Source: Bacillota bacterium
GTDB lineage: Bacteria > Bacillota > Clostridia > Lachnospirales > Lachnospiraceae
Direction: 5' to 3'
DNA: 64,000 nt
Assembly (NCBI GenBank): GCA_023411555.1
Contig: JAEYOQ010000011.1
Location: 62,001-126,000 of the forward strand
Part shown: positions 8,078 through 15,376 of the stretch, piece by piece
Layout of the letters: each line of letters starts with the position of its first letter
How positions within the stretch are numbered: the first letter of the stretch is position 1
Notes under the pieces: model-generated
Seen by the model: the letters and a program-made list of their open reading frames with translations, nothing else
Database searches by the model: none
What the model was told of the DNA's origin: nothing
Made by a program: the position numbers and the translations under genes

Positions 8078-8830
8078 TTAGTAGAAAAGCAGCTTCCTGA
8101 AATCCTCCATGGTCATAAAGTAGGGGATGACGTTCCGCTTTAGAAGCAGTGGATCGGTATCTTTTTCGTTCCTTCCCTTTTGACTAGTGAAGGCTAGTAA
8201 ATAGCCCTTACTTCGCAGTAATTCCACATTTCGGTCTACATATAGACCAAAGGGGTAGGCAAAGACCTTCTTCGCTTGTATGAGGGGGTATCCATTGCAA
8301 CGATCCAGATCCTCCGCTAGGTCATGGTCACTGACCTCCATCATGATACTGGTTGTAACCCCGGATCTTGTATGAAATAGATCAGTATGGTTTGCATATT
8401 CAAAGACATCCGTCATTGATATAAGGTCTTCCTTCGTAAGGCATACAGAACGATTGGGATCAAAGGGCTCACGATTATCATTTAGCCAACCGGTAACAAC
8501 AAAGGCAGTGGCTTTAAAATGATACTCCTTTAAAATCGGATATGCATAACGAGCAATGGACTGGTAGCAATCGTCAAAGGTCAATAATACTGATTTCTCA
8601 GGAAGCGGGGTACCACTATAATAGAAATCTATAATCTGAGTAAGGGTTAAGGTGCAATACCCATTATCATATAGATAAGCCATCTGTTCCTTAAAATCCT
8701 CCAATGATACAAAAAGAGGGGAGGGGAGATTATCTTCGTAGTTCTGTCGGACCCTGATGGGAGAGGACAGGTCGGGATGAAGCATACTTGCTTCCCGTAT
8801 CTCATGGTACAATAAGGTGGTAAAGGACAT
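8078..8830 (-). CDS. Polysaccharide deacetylase family protein (NodB domain)
   Basis: A 250-residue carbohydrate esterase family 4 type protein. Visible motifs are LLTFDDCY (motif 1, with the catalytic Asp and metal Asp), YANHTDLFH (motif 2 with two His) and KVFAYPFG (motif 3). The family removes acetyl groups from N-acetylglucosamine in peptidoglycan or other glycans. No signal peptide or membrane anchor is visible at the N-terminus (MSFTTLLYHEIREAS), so it would act in the cytosol or the real start is missed; no better start is seen upstream. It shares a transcript direction with the lipoprotein gene that follows, and is divergent from the encapsulin gene. Confidence 0.8.
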   Translation of the reverse strand: MSFTTLLYHEIREASMLHPDLSSPIRVRQNYEDNLPSPLFVSLEDFKEQMAYLYDNGYCTLTLTQIIDFYYSGTPLPEKSVLLTFDDCYQSIARYAYPILKEYHFKATAFVVTGWLNDNREPFDPNRSVCLTKEDLISMTDVFEYANHTDLFHTRSGVTTSIMMEVSDHDLAEDLDRCNGYPLIQAKKVFAYPFGLYVDRNVELLRSKGYLLAFTSQKGRNEKDTDPLLLKRNVIPYFMTMEDFRKLLFY

Positions 8831-8928
8831 ACTATATTCTCCAATCTGGCTCCTAGGATGTTTAATTCAAGCCAATTACATAGTATAGCACAATATTTCC
8901 GAAAGTGGAATTATTTATTCTATAAGAA

Positions 8929-8956
8929 ATTACGTCCTATGAAATAAAAGCTCCAA
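8929..8956. repeat. Short palindromic repeat fragment (ATAGGA...TCCTAT family)
   Basis: TATAAGAAATTACGTCCTAT followed by GAAATAAAAGC closely matches the start of the repeat at 47143-47173 (TATAGGAAATTGCGTCCTAT then GAAAAAAAAGC). A 6-bp stem with a 7-base loop is possible in both. A third partial match (TATTGTATAGGAAAATTATG) follows the leuS T-box terminator at 62206. It lies in the divergent region between the deacetylase and encapsulin genes. Confidence 0.6.
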
Positions 8957-9032
8957 GGATATGTCGCATAACGCCGATGAAATCATCGTATCATTTTTAG
9001 AGTTAGGAATATAATGTAAAGAATGCTATGGT

Positions 9033-9055
9033 ATTGTTTCTGCTTGTGAAACAAT
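9033..9055. promoter_or_regulatory. Inverted repeat before the encapsulin ribosome site
   Basis: A perfect 8-bp inverted repeat, ATTGTTTC and GAAACAAT with 7 bases between. It lies 18 bases downstream of a TATAAT at 9010-9015 and just upstream of the AGAGGTG ribosome site for the start at 9071. It could be a repressor operator or an mRNA hairpin. No clear -35 box is seen. Confidence 0.5.
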
Positions 9056-9070
9056 GAAAGAGGTGTAAAG

Positions 9071-10060
9071 ATGGATCTTTCAGATAATGTCATGAGCCAT
9101 TATAATCTGGATCCAAATGTTGCGAGAAACTTATCGCATAGTACCATTACTGCCCCGACCATGGAGGCAATCACTCCAAGATGGTTTCTTACCTTCCTGC
9201 CCTGGGTGTCTGTGGAAGCAGGTGTATACCGGGTAAATCAGGTGAAAAGACGAAGCGATGATACTAGCTTAGAGATGATGGAGAATCCGGAAATATTACC
9301 GAGAGTAGTCGCAGATAACCTGAAGGAGCGCGAATTACCGGAGACCTTTACCGATTATGAGGGAGTACCAAGAGAATATACCCTGGGAGCGGTCAAGACA
9401 CTTTTGAAGATGAACACTCATGTGACGGATATTTTTAACTCTCCCTTAGACCAAAAAGAACAGGAAATGAGACTCACCATTGAGGCCATGAAGGAAAGGC
9501 AGGAATGGGAGATGATCAACAATGAGAATCATGGACTTCTCCATATGGTATCGCCTCGAATGAGAGTTAGATCCAGATATGGGATACCTATGCCTGATGA
9601 TATGGATGAGCTATTGGCTAGGATATGGAAAAAGCCCTCCTTCTTTTTGGCTCATCCGAGAGCGATTGCAGCCTTTGGACGAGAATGTACCCGTAGAGGA
9701 GTTCCTCCAGCAACCATAAACATCTTTGGTACGCCTTTTCTTACCTGGAGAGGAGTTCCCATACTACCCTGTGATAAGCTACTAATCGATGGAAAGACCT
9801 GTAATATGGCAGCAGCCGGTAAAACTAATATTCTATTGATGAGAGTAGGAGAAAGAGAGCAGGGAGTCATTGGTTTACATCAGCCCGGTATACCGGATGA
9901 AGGCATTATACCAAGCTTATCGATCAAATACGCGGGGGTGGATAACAGGGGAATTGCTACTTATATCTTATCCTTATATTATGGAACCGCCGTGTTGTCC
10001 GATGATTCATTAGGAGTGCTAGAAAATGTAGAGGTAGGATACTATTATGATTATACATAA
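9071..10060 (+). CDS. Family 2A encapsulin shell protein (SrpI-like)
   Basis: The 329-residue protein is predicted to assemble into a virus-capsid-like (HK97 fold) protein shell in the cytosol. It carries long segments I recognise from the cyanobacterial shell protein SrpI: TPRWFLTFLPWVSVEAGVYR, FTDYEGVPREYTL, MRLTIEAMKERQEWEMINN, PDDMDELLARIWKKPSFFLA, AFGRECTRRGVPP, FLTWRGVPILPCDKL and LENVEVGYYYDY at the end. There is no cyclic-nucleotide-binding domain insertion, so it is Family 2A and not 2B. The next gene is a cysteine desulfurase whose start overlaps this gene by 14 bases, the known Family 2A shell-cargo pairing. The start has a good ribosome site (AGAGGTG). The N-terminus is about 20 residues longer than I recall for SrpI, mostly from an acidic insert at about 58-75. 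Confidence 0.9.
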   Translation: MDLSDNVMSHYNLDPNVARNLSHSTITAPTMEAITPRWFLTFLPWVSVEAGVYRVNQVKRRSDDTSLEMMENPEILPRVVADNLKERELPETFTDYEGVPREYTLGAVKTLLKMNTHVTDIFNSPLDQKEQEMRLTIEAMKERQEWEMINNENHGLLHMVSPRMRVRSRYGIPMPDDMDELLARIWKKPSFFLAHPRAIAAFGRECTRRGVPPATINIFGTPFLTWRGVPILPCDKLLIDGKTCNMAAAGKTNILLMRVGEREQGVIGLHQPGIPDEGIIPSLSIKYAGVDNRGIATYILSLYYGTAVLSDDSLGVLENVEVGYYYDYT

Positions 10061-11318
10061 TGGTGATCAGAGTTGGCTAATGGCCCCTTATTGGAACCGA
10101 TGCTTTGATGTTCATTCGATACGAAAGGACTTTCCGCTTTTACATAAAAAAGTGAATGGAAAATCGCTGATTTGGCTTGATAATGGGGCAACCACACAAA
10201 AGCCCAATCAGGTCATCAATTCCTTAAATCAATATTACAGCAACTATAATTCCAATATCCACAGGGGGGCTCATACCCTTGCAAAGTATGCAACGAAAGC
10301 ATTTGAAGAGGCAAGAGAAAAAGTTCAGAAGTTTATAGGAGCCTCCTCGCCGGAAGAGATTATCTTTACTCGCGGAACGACTGAGGCAATTAATCTGATT
10401 GCACAAAGCTACGGGGATATGGTGATACATGAAGGAGACGAAATTCTGCTTACAGTGATGGAGCATCATTCCAATATTGTTCCCTGGCAGAAGCTTCGGC
10501 AGGAGAAGGGAGCGGTACTTAAGGTGATTCCGATTAACGAAAGCGGTGAGCTTTTGCTGGAGGAATACCAGAAGCTCCTATCATCCCGTACAAAGATAGT
10601 TGGGATCACTCATGTATCCAATGTCCTGGGGACGATCAACCCGGTTGAAAGTATGATTCAGATGGCTCATGCCTATGGAGCTACTGTTGTGATTGATGGA
10701 GCACAATCAATACCCCACCTTCCAATCAATGTTAATGAACTGGATACTGACTTCTTTGTATTCTCGGGACACAAAATGTATGCTCCAACGGGCATCGGTG
10801 CATTATACGGCAAGAAGGTGCTCCTGGATCGTATGCCACCCTGGCAAAGGGGTGGGGGTATGATCCATCATGTCAGCTTTGATCATACGACCTATAATCA
10901 AGTACCCTCCAAATTTGAAGCAGGTACAGGGAATATAGCAGATGCTATAGCTTTGGGGGCAGCCGTTGATTATCTGAGAGAAATAGGGATGGAGAGAGTG
11001 GAGGAGCATGAGAGAGAATTAACCTTGTATGCCATGGAACGATTGGCTCAGATCCCTCATTTACATCTGATTGGCACTGCCCCTAATAAAATCAGTGTAT
11101 TGGCCTTTATTATCGATGGGATATCTCCGGAAAGTATAGGAAGATACCTTGATTATGAAGGGATTGCTGTCAGGGCCGGACATCACTGTGCGCAACCGGT
11201 GCTTAATGAATTTGGTTTAACAAGCTCAGTACGCGCCTCTCTCGGTATATATAATACAAGAGAAGAGGTTGATTGTCTGGCCGATGCACTACTTAGAATT
11301 GCCACAATGTATCATTGA
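10047..11318 (+). CDS. SufS-like cysteine desulfurase, probable encapsulin cargo
   Basis: A PLP enzyme that releases sulfur from cysteine as a persulfide, leaving alanine. The fold begins at about residue 24 (VHSIRKDFPLLHKKVNGK). Key sites are FTRGTTEAINLIAQ, VMEHHSNIVPW, VVIDGAQSIPH, the PLP lysine in FVFSGHKMYAPTG and the persulfide cysteine in RAGHHCAQPV. The start overlaps the encapsulin stop, so translation is coupled, and the pair matches Family 2A shell plus cargo. Known cargo desulfurases carry a disordered N-terminal loading domain of about 200 residues; here only about 20 residues (MIIHNGDQSWLMAPYWNRCF) come before the catalytic fold. A second possible start is the ATG at 10080, which would leave even less. 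A general SufS role cannot be excluded, but no sufBCD genes are nearby. Confidence 0.9.
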   Translation: MIIHNGDQSWLMAPYWNRCFDVHSIRKDFPLLHKKVNGKSLIWLDNGATTQKPNQVINSLNQYYSNYNSNIHRGAHTLAKYATKAFEEAREKVQKFIGASSPEEIIFTRGTTEAINLIAQSYGDMVIHEGDEILLTVMEHHSNIVPWQKLRQEKGAVLKVIPINESGELLLEEYQKLLSSRTKIVGITHVSNVLGTINPVESMIQMAHAYGATVVIDGAQSIPHLPINVNELDTDFFVFSGHKMYAPTGIGALYGKKVLLDRMPPWQRGGGMIHHVSFDHTTYNQVPSKFEAGTGNIADAIALGAAVDYLREIGMERVEEHERELTLYAMERLAQIPHLHLIGTAPNKISVLAFIIDGISPESIGRYLDYEGIAVRAGHHCAQPVLNEFGLTSSVRASLGIYNTREEVDCLADALLRIATMYH

Positions 11319-11324
11319 TATAAG

Positions 11325-11419
11325 AATAGAGACTGTATCAAAACAGGTTTGTTAGCTATGGAGAGGGATGCTCTTTGCTTGCCTTATGCTAATGAACCTG
11401 TTTTGGAACAGTCTCTATT
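11325..11419. terminator. Long bidirectional terminator hairpin
   Basis: AATAGAGACTGT at 11325 pairs with ACAGTCTCTATT at 11408, and AAACAGGTT at 11341 pairs with AACCTGTTT at 11395, with TTAGC/GCTAA adding to the stem. The loop region is about 40 bases. It separates the desulfurase gene from the convergent acetyltransferase and probably serves both. Confidence 0.75.
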
Positions 11420-11423
11420 TATA

Positions 11424-11933
11424 TTATGACTTTGTTAACACAGAGTCATAACCCAGAGTCATAACCCAGAATTTAATCTCTCCATGTTCAGATACCCTTA
11501 TAAAAGAATTAGCTTTTTTGAAGCCTACTTTTTCGTATACATTTATTGCACGTACATTAAAGGATGCAACTGTTAGGCGAAATCCTGTTGCAGATAATTT
11601 GCTTCGAGCAAAATCTAAACCATGACATAAAAAGTGAAAGCCTAACCCTTGACCACATAAACTGGGTTTCATTCCTAATCCAATATCTATAAAAATATCA
11701 TCGGTGTAAGCACCAAATTGTTTGCCTACTGGAACCTGAGCAGATTGACCATAACAATAGTATCCGAAAAGGTTACATTCCTCGTCATTAACAGAGAAAT
11801 AGAAGCCATTAAGAAGTTCATCTATACAACTATCACTTCCGTCCATACTATATATTGAATATGGTTCTGGATAAATCCATTTTGAAATTTCCAACGCATC
11901 TTCAAAACGCATTTGGTTAATGTTAAATTTCAT
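11424..11933 (-). CDS. GNAT family N-acetyltransferase
   Basis: A 169-residue acetyltransferase that would move an acetyl group from acetyl-CoA to an amine. The acetyl-CoA loop is seen in LGMKPSLCGQGLGFHFLCHG (the GQGLG matches the Q/RxxGxG/A motif) and the last strand region is LTVASFNVRAINVYEKVGFKK. The open frame continues upstream into the rsmH gene, but the ATG at 11933 has an AAAGGG site with good spacing and begins MKFNINQMRFEDALEISKW, the normal domain start. It follows the methyltransferase gene by about 40 bp on the same strand, so the two are probably cotranscribed. The acceptor is unknown. Confidence 0.82.
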   Translation of the reverse strand: MKFNINQMRFEDALEISKWIYPEPYSIYSMDGSDSCIDELLNGFYFSVNDEECNLFGYYCYGQSAQVPVGKQFGAYTDDIFIDIGLGMKPSLCGQGLGFHFLCHGLDFARSKLSATGFRLTVASFNVRAINVYEKVGFKKANSFIRVSEHGEIKFWVMTLGYDSVLTKS

Positions 11934-11976
11934 TTTATCCCTTTTCATAGTTTCTAATATATTAAGTGATTGAATG

Positions 11977-13026
11977 TTATGCTTTGATTGCCCAGCGCAG
12001 CTTGGCTGAACGGGCACGGCTGTTGGTATTACATTCTTCAGGTGTGGGACGTATGGCATCAGGAGATATCTCGCGGTAGATGCCTTCTCGTAAATATTTT
12101 TGAAAGGACTTCTTCACAAGTCGGTCTTCACCGGAATGAAAGGATAGAATAGCAACACGTCCACCCTCTGCAAGGGAGGCAGGGAGCTTCTCTAAAAATT
12201 CATATAACACCTCAAACTCATTGTTCACATCAATTCGTAAGGCTTGAAAGCATCGCTGACAGGATTTTTTTATGGTATCATTACGGATGCTTTGCGGAAC
12301 GAATTTCAGAGCATCGGCAATAACCTCCTTAAGGATGGTTGTGGTTGAGATATCTGTCCCCTTCTTTATCGCTGAAGTAATCGCTCGGGCAATCTCTAGA
12401 GCATATGGCTCATCAGAGTTTTCCCAAAGCATACCCTGTAGCTCGTTTGTTGTAATCGATTTGAGCCGTTCGGAAGCGGATATCCCTTTGGAGGGATTCA
12501 ACCGAAGATCCAGAGGGCCATCACTTTTAAAGGAGAAGCCTCGATCCGGATTATCGATCTGCATGGAAGAGACCCCCAAATCTGCCAGGACAAAATTCAA
12601 CGGACCTGCTTCCTCTACAATTTGATCGATACATGAAAAGTTCATTTGCTTAATCGTTACTATTTCAGGACCATAACCCAAACCGTTCAGGCGTTCTCTG
12701 GTACGCGGCAATTCTATGGGATCTACATCGGTTGCATATAAATGTCCTTTAAAATCGAGGCATTTCAGCATCTCCAGAGTGTGGCCGCCATAGCCCAGTG
12801 TGGCATCGAGACCGACTTGCCCGGGAGTGATCTGCAGGAATTCTATGATTTCCTTTACACAAATGGAACGATGCATACCGGCAGGTGTATTACCCTTCTG
12901 AATAACCTTGGCTACCGTGTCGGCATATTTTTCTGGTTGCAGTTCCTTATACTTCTGATCATAAGCCTTCGGATGAGTACCTTTGTAACGAACCCTCCGC
13001 TGATGCTTTTGTTCTTTATTATCCAT
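11977..13026 (-). CDS. rsmH: RsmH-like 16S rRNA (cytosine-N4)-methyltransferase with N-terminal extension
   Basis: RsmH uses SAM to methylate N4 of C1402 in the ribosome decoding centre. The 349-residue protein has the core motifs: HRSICVKEIIEFLQ, GLDATLGYGGHTLEML (SAM loop), LYATDVDP, VLADLGVSSMQIDNPDRGFSF, RIDVNNEFEVLYEFL and VAILSFHSGEDRLVKKSF. About 50 extra N-terminal residues, rich in Lys, Tyr and Gln (KGTHPKAYDQKYKELQPEKY), are not in standard RsmH. The gene is not in a division/cell-wall cluster as mraW usually is (no ftsL, penicillin-binding protein or mur genes), so it may be a second paralog. The function as RsmH is likely by motif but the exact target base is inferred. Confidence 0.82.
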   Translation of the reverse strand: MDNKEQKHQRRVRYKGTHPKAYDQKYKELQPEKYADTVAKVIQKGNTPAGMHRSICVKEIIEFLQITPGQVGLDATLGYGGHTLEMLKCLDFKGHLYATDVDPIELPRTRERLNGLGYGPEIVTIKQMNFSCIDQIVEEAGPLNFVLADLGVSSMQIDNPDRGFSFKSDGPLDLRLNPSKGISASERLKSITTNELQGMLWENSDEPYALEIARAITSAIKKGTDISTTTILKEVIADALKFVPQSIRNDTIKKSCQRCFQALRIDVNNEFEVLYEFLEKLPASLAEGGRVAILSFHSGEDRLVKKSFQKYLREGIYREISPDAIRPTPEECNTNSRARSAKLRWAIKA

Positions 13027-13126
13027 TCAAATTCCTACCTTTAATTTTATTTGACTTTGAATTATATCATATCAAATACCTGATACAAAAGCAAATGATT
13101 AGCAAGCATTGCTGAACCGTGACAAG

Positions 13127-13145
13127 GATATTGATAGTCAATATC
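13127..13145. promoter_or_regulatory. Fur-box-like operator of the siderophore uptake operon
   Basis: GATATTGATAGTCAATATC is a perfect inverted repeat (8 bp, 3-base centre) and agrees with the classical 19-bp Fur box GATAATGATAATCATTATC at 16 of 19 positions. It lies 7 bases upstream of the -35 box of the iron uptake operon. Confidence 0.8.
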
Positions 13146-13152
13146 AAAATAC

Positions 13153-13181
13153 TTGACAAAAGTTTAATTGTATAATAGACT
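13153..13181 (+). promoter_or_regulatory. Sigma-A-type promoter of the siderophore uptake operon
   Basis: TTGACA at 13153, 17-base spacer, TAGACT at 13176. A TATAAT at 13171 is also present but would leave a 12-base spacer. The site is immediately downstream of the Fur-like box and about 115 bp before the first gene. Confidence 0.6.
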
Positions 13182-13295
13182 AGTTCCGTTGCTTAAGCAT
13201 AACCAATTTATGAAAATTAATGTAATCATAAATTGCGGACTTTGTGATGATAATCCGGCAACATTGATTACTATAATATTAAGAGGAGTGTACCT

Positions 13296-14381
13296 ATGAA
13301 ATTCAATAAGATCAGTATAATAGCTATCGCTTTAACTGTATTTTTAACAGCTTGCTCTAACGAACCAAAGACAACTACCGAGGAGCCGGGAGCAACGACC
13401 CCTCCTGCGGCAACGGAAGCACCTGCAGAGGCTTCTCCTTCTGCTGAACCTTCGGCAGAGGAAAATGTGCAATATCCAATGACGATTAAGCATGCCTTCG
13501 GTGAAACTATCATTAATGAAAAGCCGGAACGCGTTGCTACTATTTCCTGGGGAAATCAAGATGTTCCTTTGGCGCTGGGTGTAGTGCCGGTTGGTGTATC
13601 TCAGGCTAATTACGGTGTACTTGATGACAGCGGCCTATTACCATGGACTTTAGAAGGTTTTAAGAGCTTAGGTGTTGATAGTCCTGTGATCTTCAACGAT
13701 ACCGATGGTCTGAATTTCGAAGCAATCAGCGATGCGGCACCTGATGTCATCCTGGCGGCCTACTCAGGAATTACACAGGAGGAATATGATTTGCTCTCAG
13801 CTATAGCTCCAGTTGTAGCATATCCTACAATGGCATGGCAGACCTATTGGCGTGATCAGATTATCATGGACGCAACCGGTATGGGTATGAAAGCAGAAGG
13901 AGAGCAATTAGTTACAGAGCTGGAACAGCTTATTGTGGAGAAGACTGCTCAGTATCCACAGATTGCCGGAAAGGCAGCAGCCTTTTTCTACTTTAATCCT
14001 GCAGATTTAGGTAAGTTCTATATCTATCTACCTACTGATCCACGTGCAGCATATCTTACTGACCTGGGAATGGAGTTCCCGGAAAGTGTATTAAAGCTGG
14101 CGGAGGGTAACGCAAGCTTCGCACTTGAAATCAGCGCGGAAAATGTAGACGTACTGAATGATATCGATATTATGATAGCATATGGTGATGCTGCACTTCT
14201 AGACGCTCTGAAGGCGGATCCGTTGGTTGGTACTATTCCCGCTGTTCAGAGAGGCTCTGTCGCTTTAATTGCAGACGGAACACCTCTTGCAGCCTCCGGT
14301 ACCCCCAGTGCATTATCGATCCCTGCTACAATTGATGAATACCTGAACCTTATCGGAGAGGCAGCTGATAAAGCAGAATGA
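13296..14381 (+). CDS. Iron-siderophore ABC transporter substrate-binding lipoprotein
   Basis: A 361-residue extracellular binding lipoprotein of the FepB/FhuD/FecB class. The lipobox is LTAC (Cys20), then a Thr/Glu/Ala/Pro-rich linker to about residue 60, then the binding fold (MTIKHAFGETIINEKPERVA, the common start of the TroA-like helical backbone domain). ISDAAPDVILAAYSGITQEEYDLLSAIAPVVAYP is the usual ligand-side region. It is first of four genes that overlap by 4 bases each (ATGA), so the four proteins are made together. The upstream Fur-like box points to iron control. The siderophore bound is unknown. Confidence 0.92.
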   Translation: MKFNKISIIAIALTVFLTACSNEPKTTTEEPGATTPPAATEAPAEASPSAEPSAEENVQYPMTIKHAFGETIINEKPERVATISWGNQDVPLALGVVPVGVSQANYGVLDDSGLLPWTLEGFKSLGVDSPVIFNDTDGLNFEAISDAAPDVILAAYSGITQEEYDLLSAIAPVVAYPTMAWQTYWRDQIIMDATGMGMKAEGEQLVTELEQLIVEKTAQYPQIAGKAAAFFYFNPADLGKFYIYLPTDPRAAYLTDLGMEFPESVLKLAEGNASFALEISAENVDVLNDIDIMIAYGDAALLDALKADPLVGTIPAVQRGSVALIADGTPLAASGTPSALSIPATIDEYLNLIGEAADKAE

Positions 14382-15376
14382 AATTCACAAAAATATTAAT
14401 TATTACGATATGCAGTATCCTTGGTATTGCCTTGTGCGTAATGGCCTCCTTGGCCTTCGGTGCACGTAGGGTAGATTTCTCAGAAGTGCTTAACGCACTC
14501 ATTCATACAGACAGCACATCCTTTGATGTAATTGTAGTGCGGGAACGAATACCAAGAACCGTATTTGGTCTGATCGCTGGAGCAGCACTGGGAGTCTCCG
14601 GCGCTCTGATGCAGGCCATAACACGCAATCCGATAGCCGATCCCAGTATATTAGGTGTTAATACCGGCGCCTCCTTATTTGTGGTATGTGGAATAGCTTT
14701 CTTTCATATTAATACGGCAGGTCAGTACATCTGGTTCGCTTTAGCGGGTGCAGCTGTAACTGCGGTCTTTGTCTATGGAGTCGGTTCCCTTGGCTCAGGA
14801 GGTGCGACACCAATCAAGCTTGCCTTAGCAGGTGCTGCGACCAGTGCGGCATTATCCTCTCTGGTTAGTGCGGTTATCCTTCCCAGAACCGATGTTATGA
14901 ATGCATATCGGTTCTGGCAGGTGGGCAGTGTCAGCGGTGCTACGTGGGAGGGAATCATTACGGTTTCTCCATTTTTAATCCTGGGTATATTAATAGGAAT
15001 TTTAGCTACCCCGGCGCTCAATGCGCTGGCATTGGGAGATGATGTGGCTACCGGTTTAGGAGTACGGACGGGGATGGTTCGGGTGATCAGTGCGGTAGCA
15101 GGTGTTCTGTTATGTGGGGCGACTACTGCTCTGGCCGGACCCATTGGATTTGTAGGACTTATGATTCCTCATACAATGCGTCTGATTTTGGGTCCTAATC
15201 TACGATTAATTGTCCCAATGTCTGCGGTCGGTGGAGCCATGCTCTTAACGATTTCCGATATCGTCGGAAGACTGATCGGTAATCCGGGTGAGCTGGAGGC
15301 CGGGATCGTAACAGCCTTTTTCGGAGCTCCAATTCTGATTATAATTGCGATGAGAGCGAAGGTGCGTGCAATATGA
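14378..15376 (+). CDS. Iron-siderophore ABC transporter permease (FecCD family), subunit 1
   Basis: A 332-residue inner-membrane permease with about ten hydrophobic helices. Family segments are RIPRTVFGLIAGAALGVSGALMQAITRNPIADPSILGVNTGAS near the start (quoted only as the RIPRT and GALMQ marks) and GPIGFVGLMIPHTMR, with VGRLIGNPGELEAGIVTAFFGAP near the end. It starts inside the stop of the lipoprotein gene and ends inside the start of subunit 2. Together with the 15373 product it would form the heterodimeric channel for ferric siderophore import. Confidence 0.93.
   Translation: MKFTKILIITICSILGIALCVMASLAFGARRVDFSEVLNALIHTDSTSFDVIVVRERIPRTVFGLIAGAALGVSGALMQAITRNPIADPSILGVNTGASLFVVCGIAFFHINTAGQYIWFALAGAAVTAVFVYGVGSLGSGGATPIKLALAGAATSAALSSLVSAVILPRTDVMNAYRFWQVGSVSGATWEGIITVSPFLILGILIGILATPALNALALGDDVATGLGVRTGMVRVISAVAGVLLCGATTALAGPIGFVGLMIPHTMRLILGPNLRLIVPMSAVGGAMLLTISDIVGRLIGNPGELEAGIVTAFFGAPILIIIAMRAKVRAI

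Noticed and set aside
11934..12059. Longer start of the acetyltransferase overlapping rsmH
   Set aside because: The extension merely reads the end of rsmH in another frame; the ATG at 11933 has its own ribosome site and a normal domain start.
13171..13176. TATAAT as the -10 of the siderophore operon promoter
   Set aside because: It is only 12 bases from the good TTGACA; the overlapping TAGACT at 17 bases fits better, although an unusual promoter cannot be excluded.
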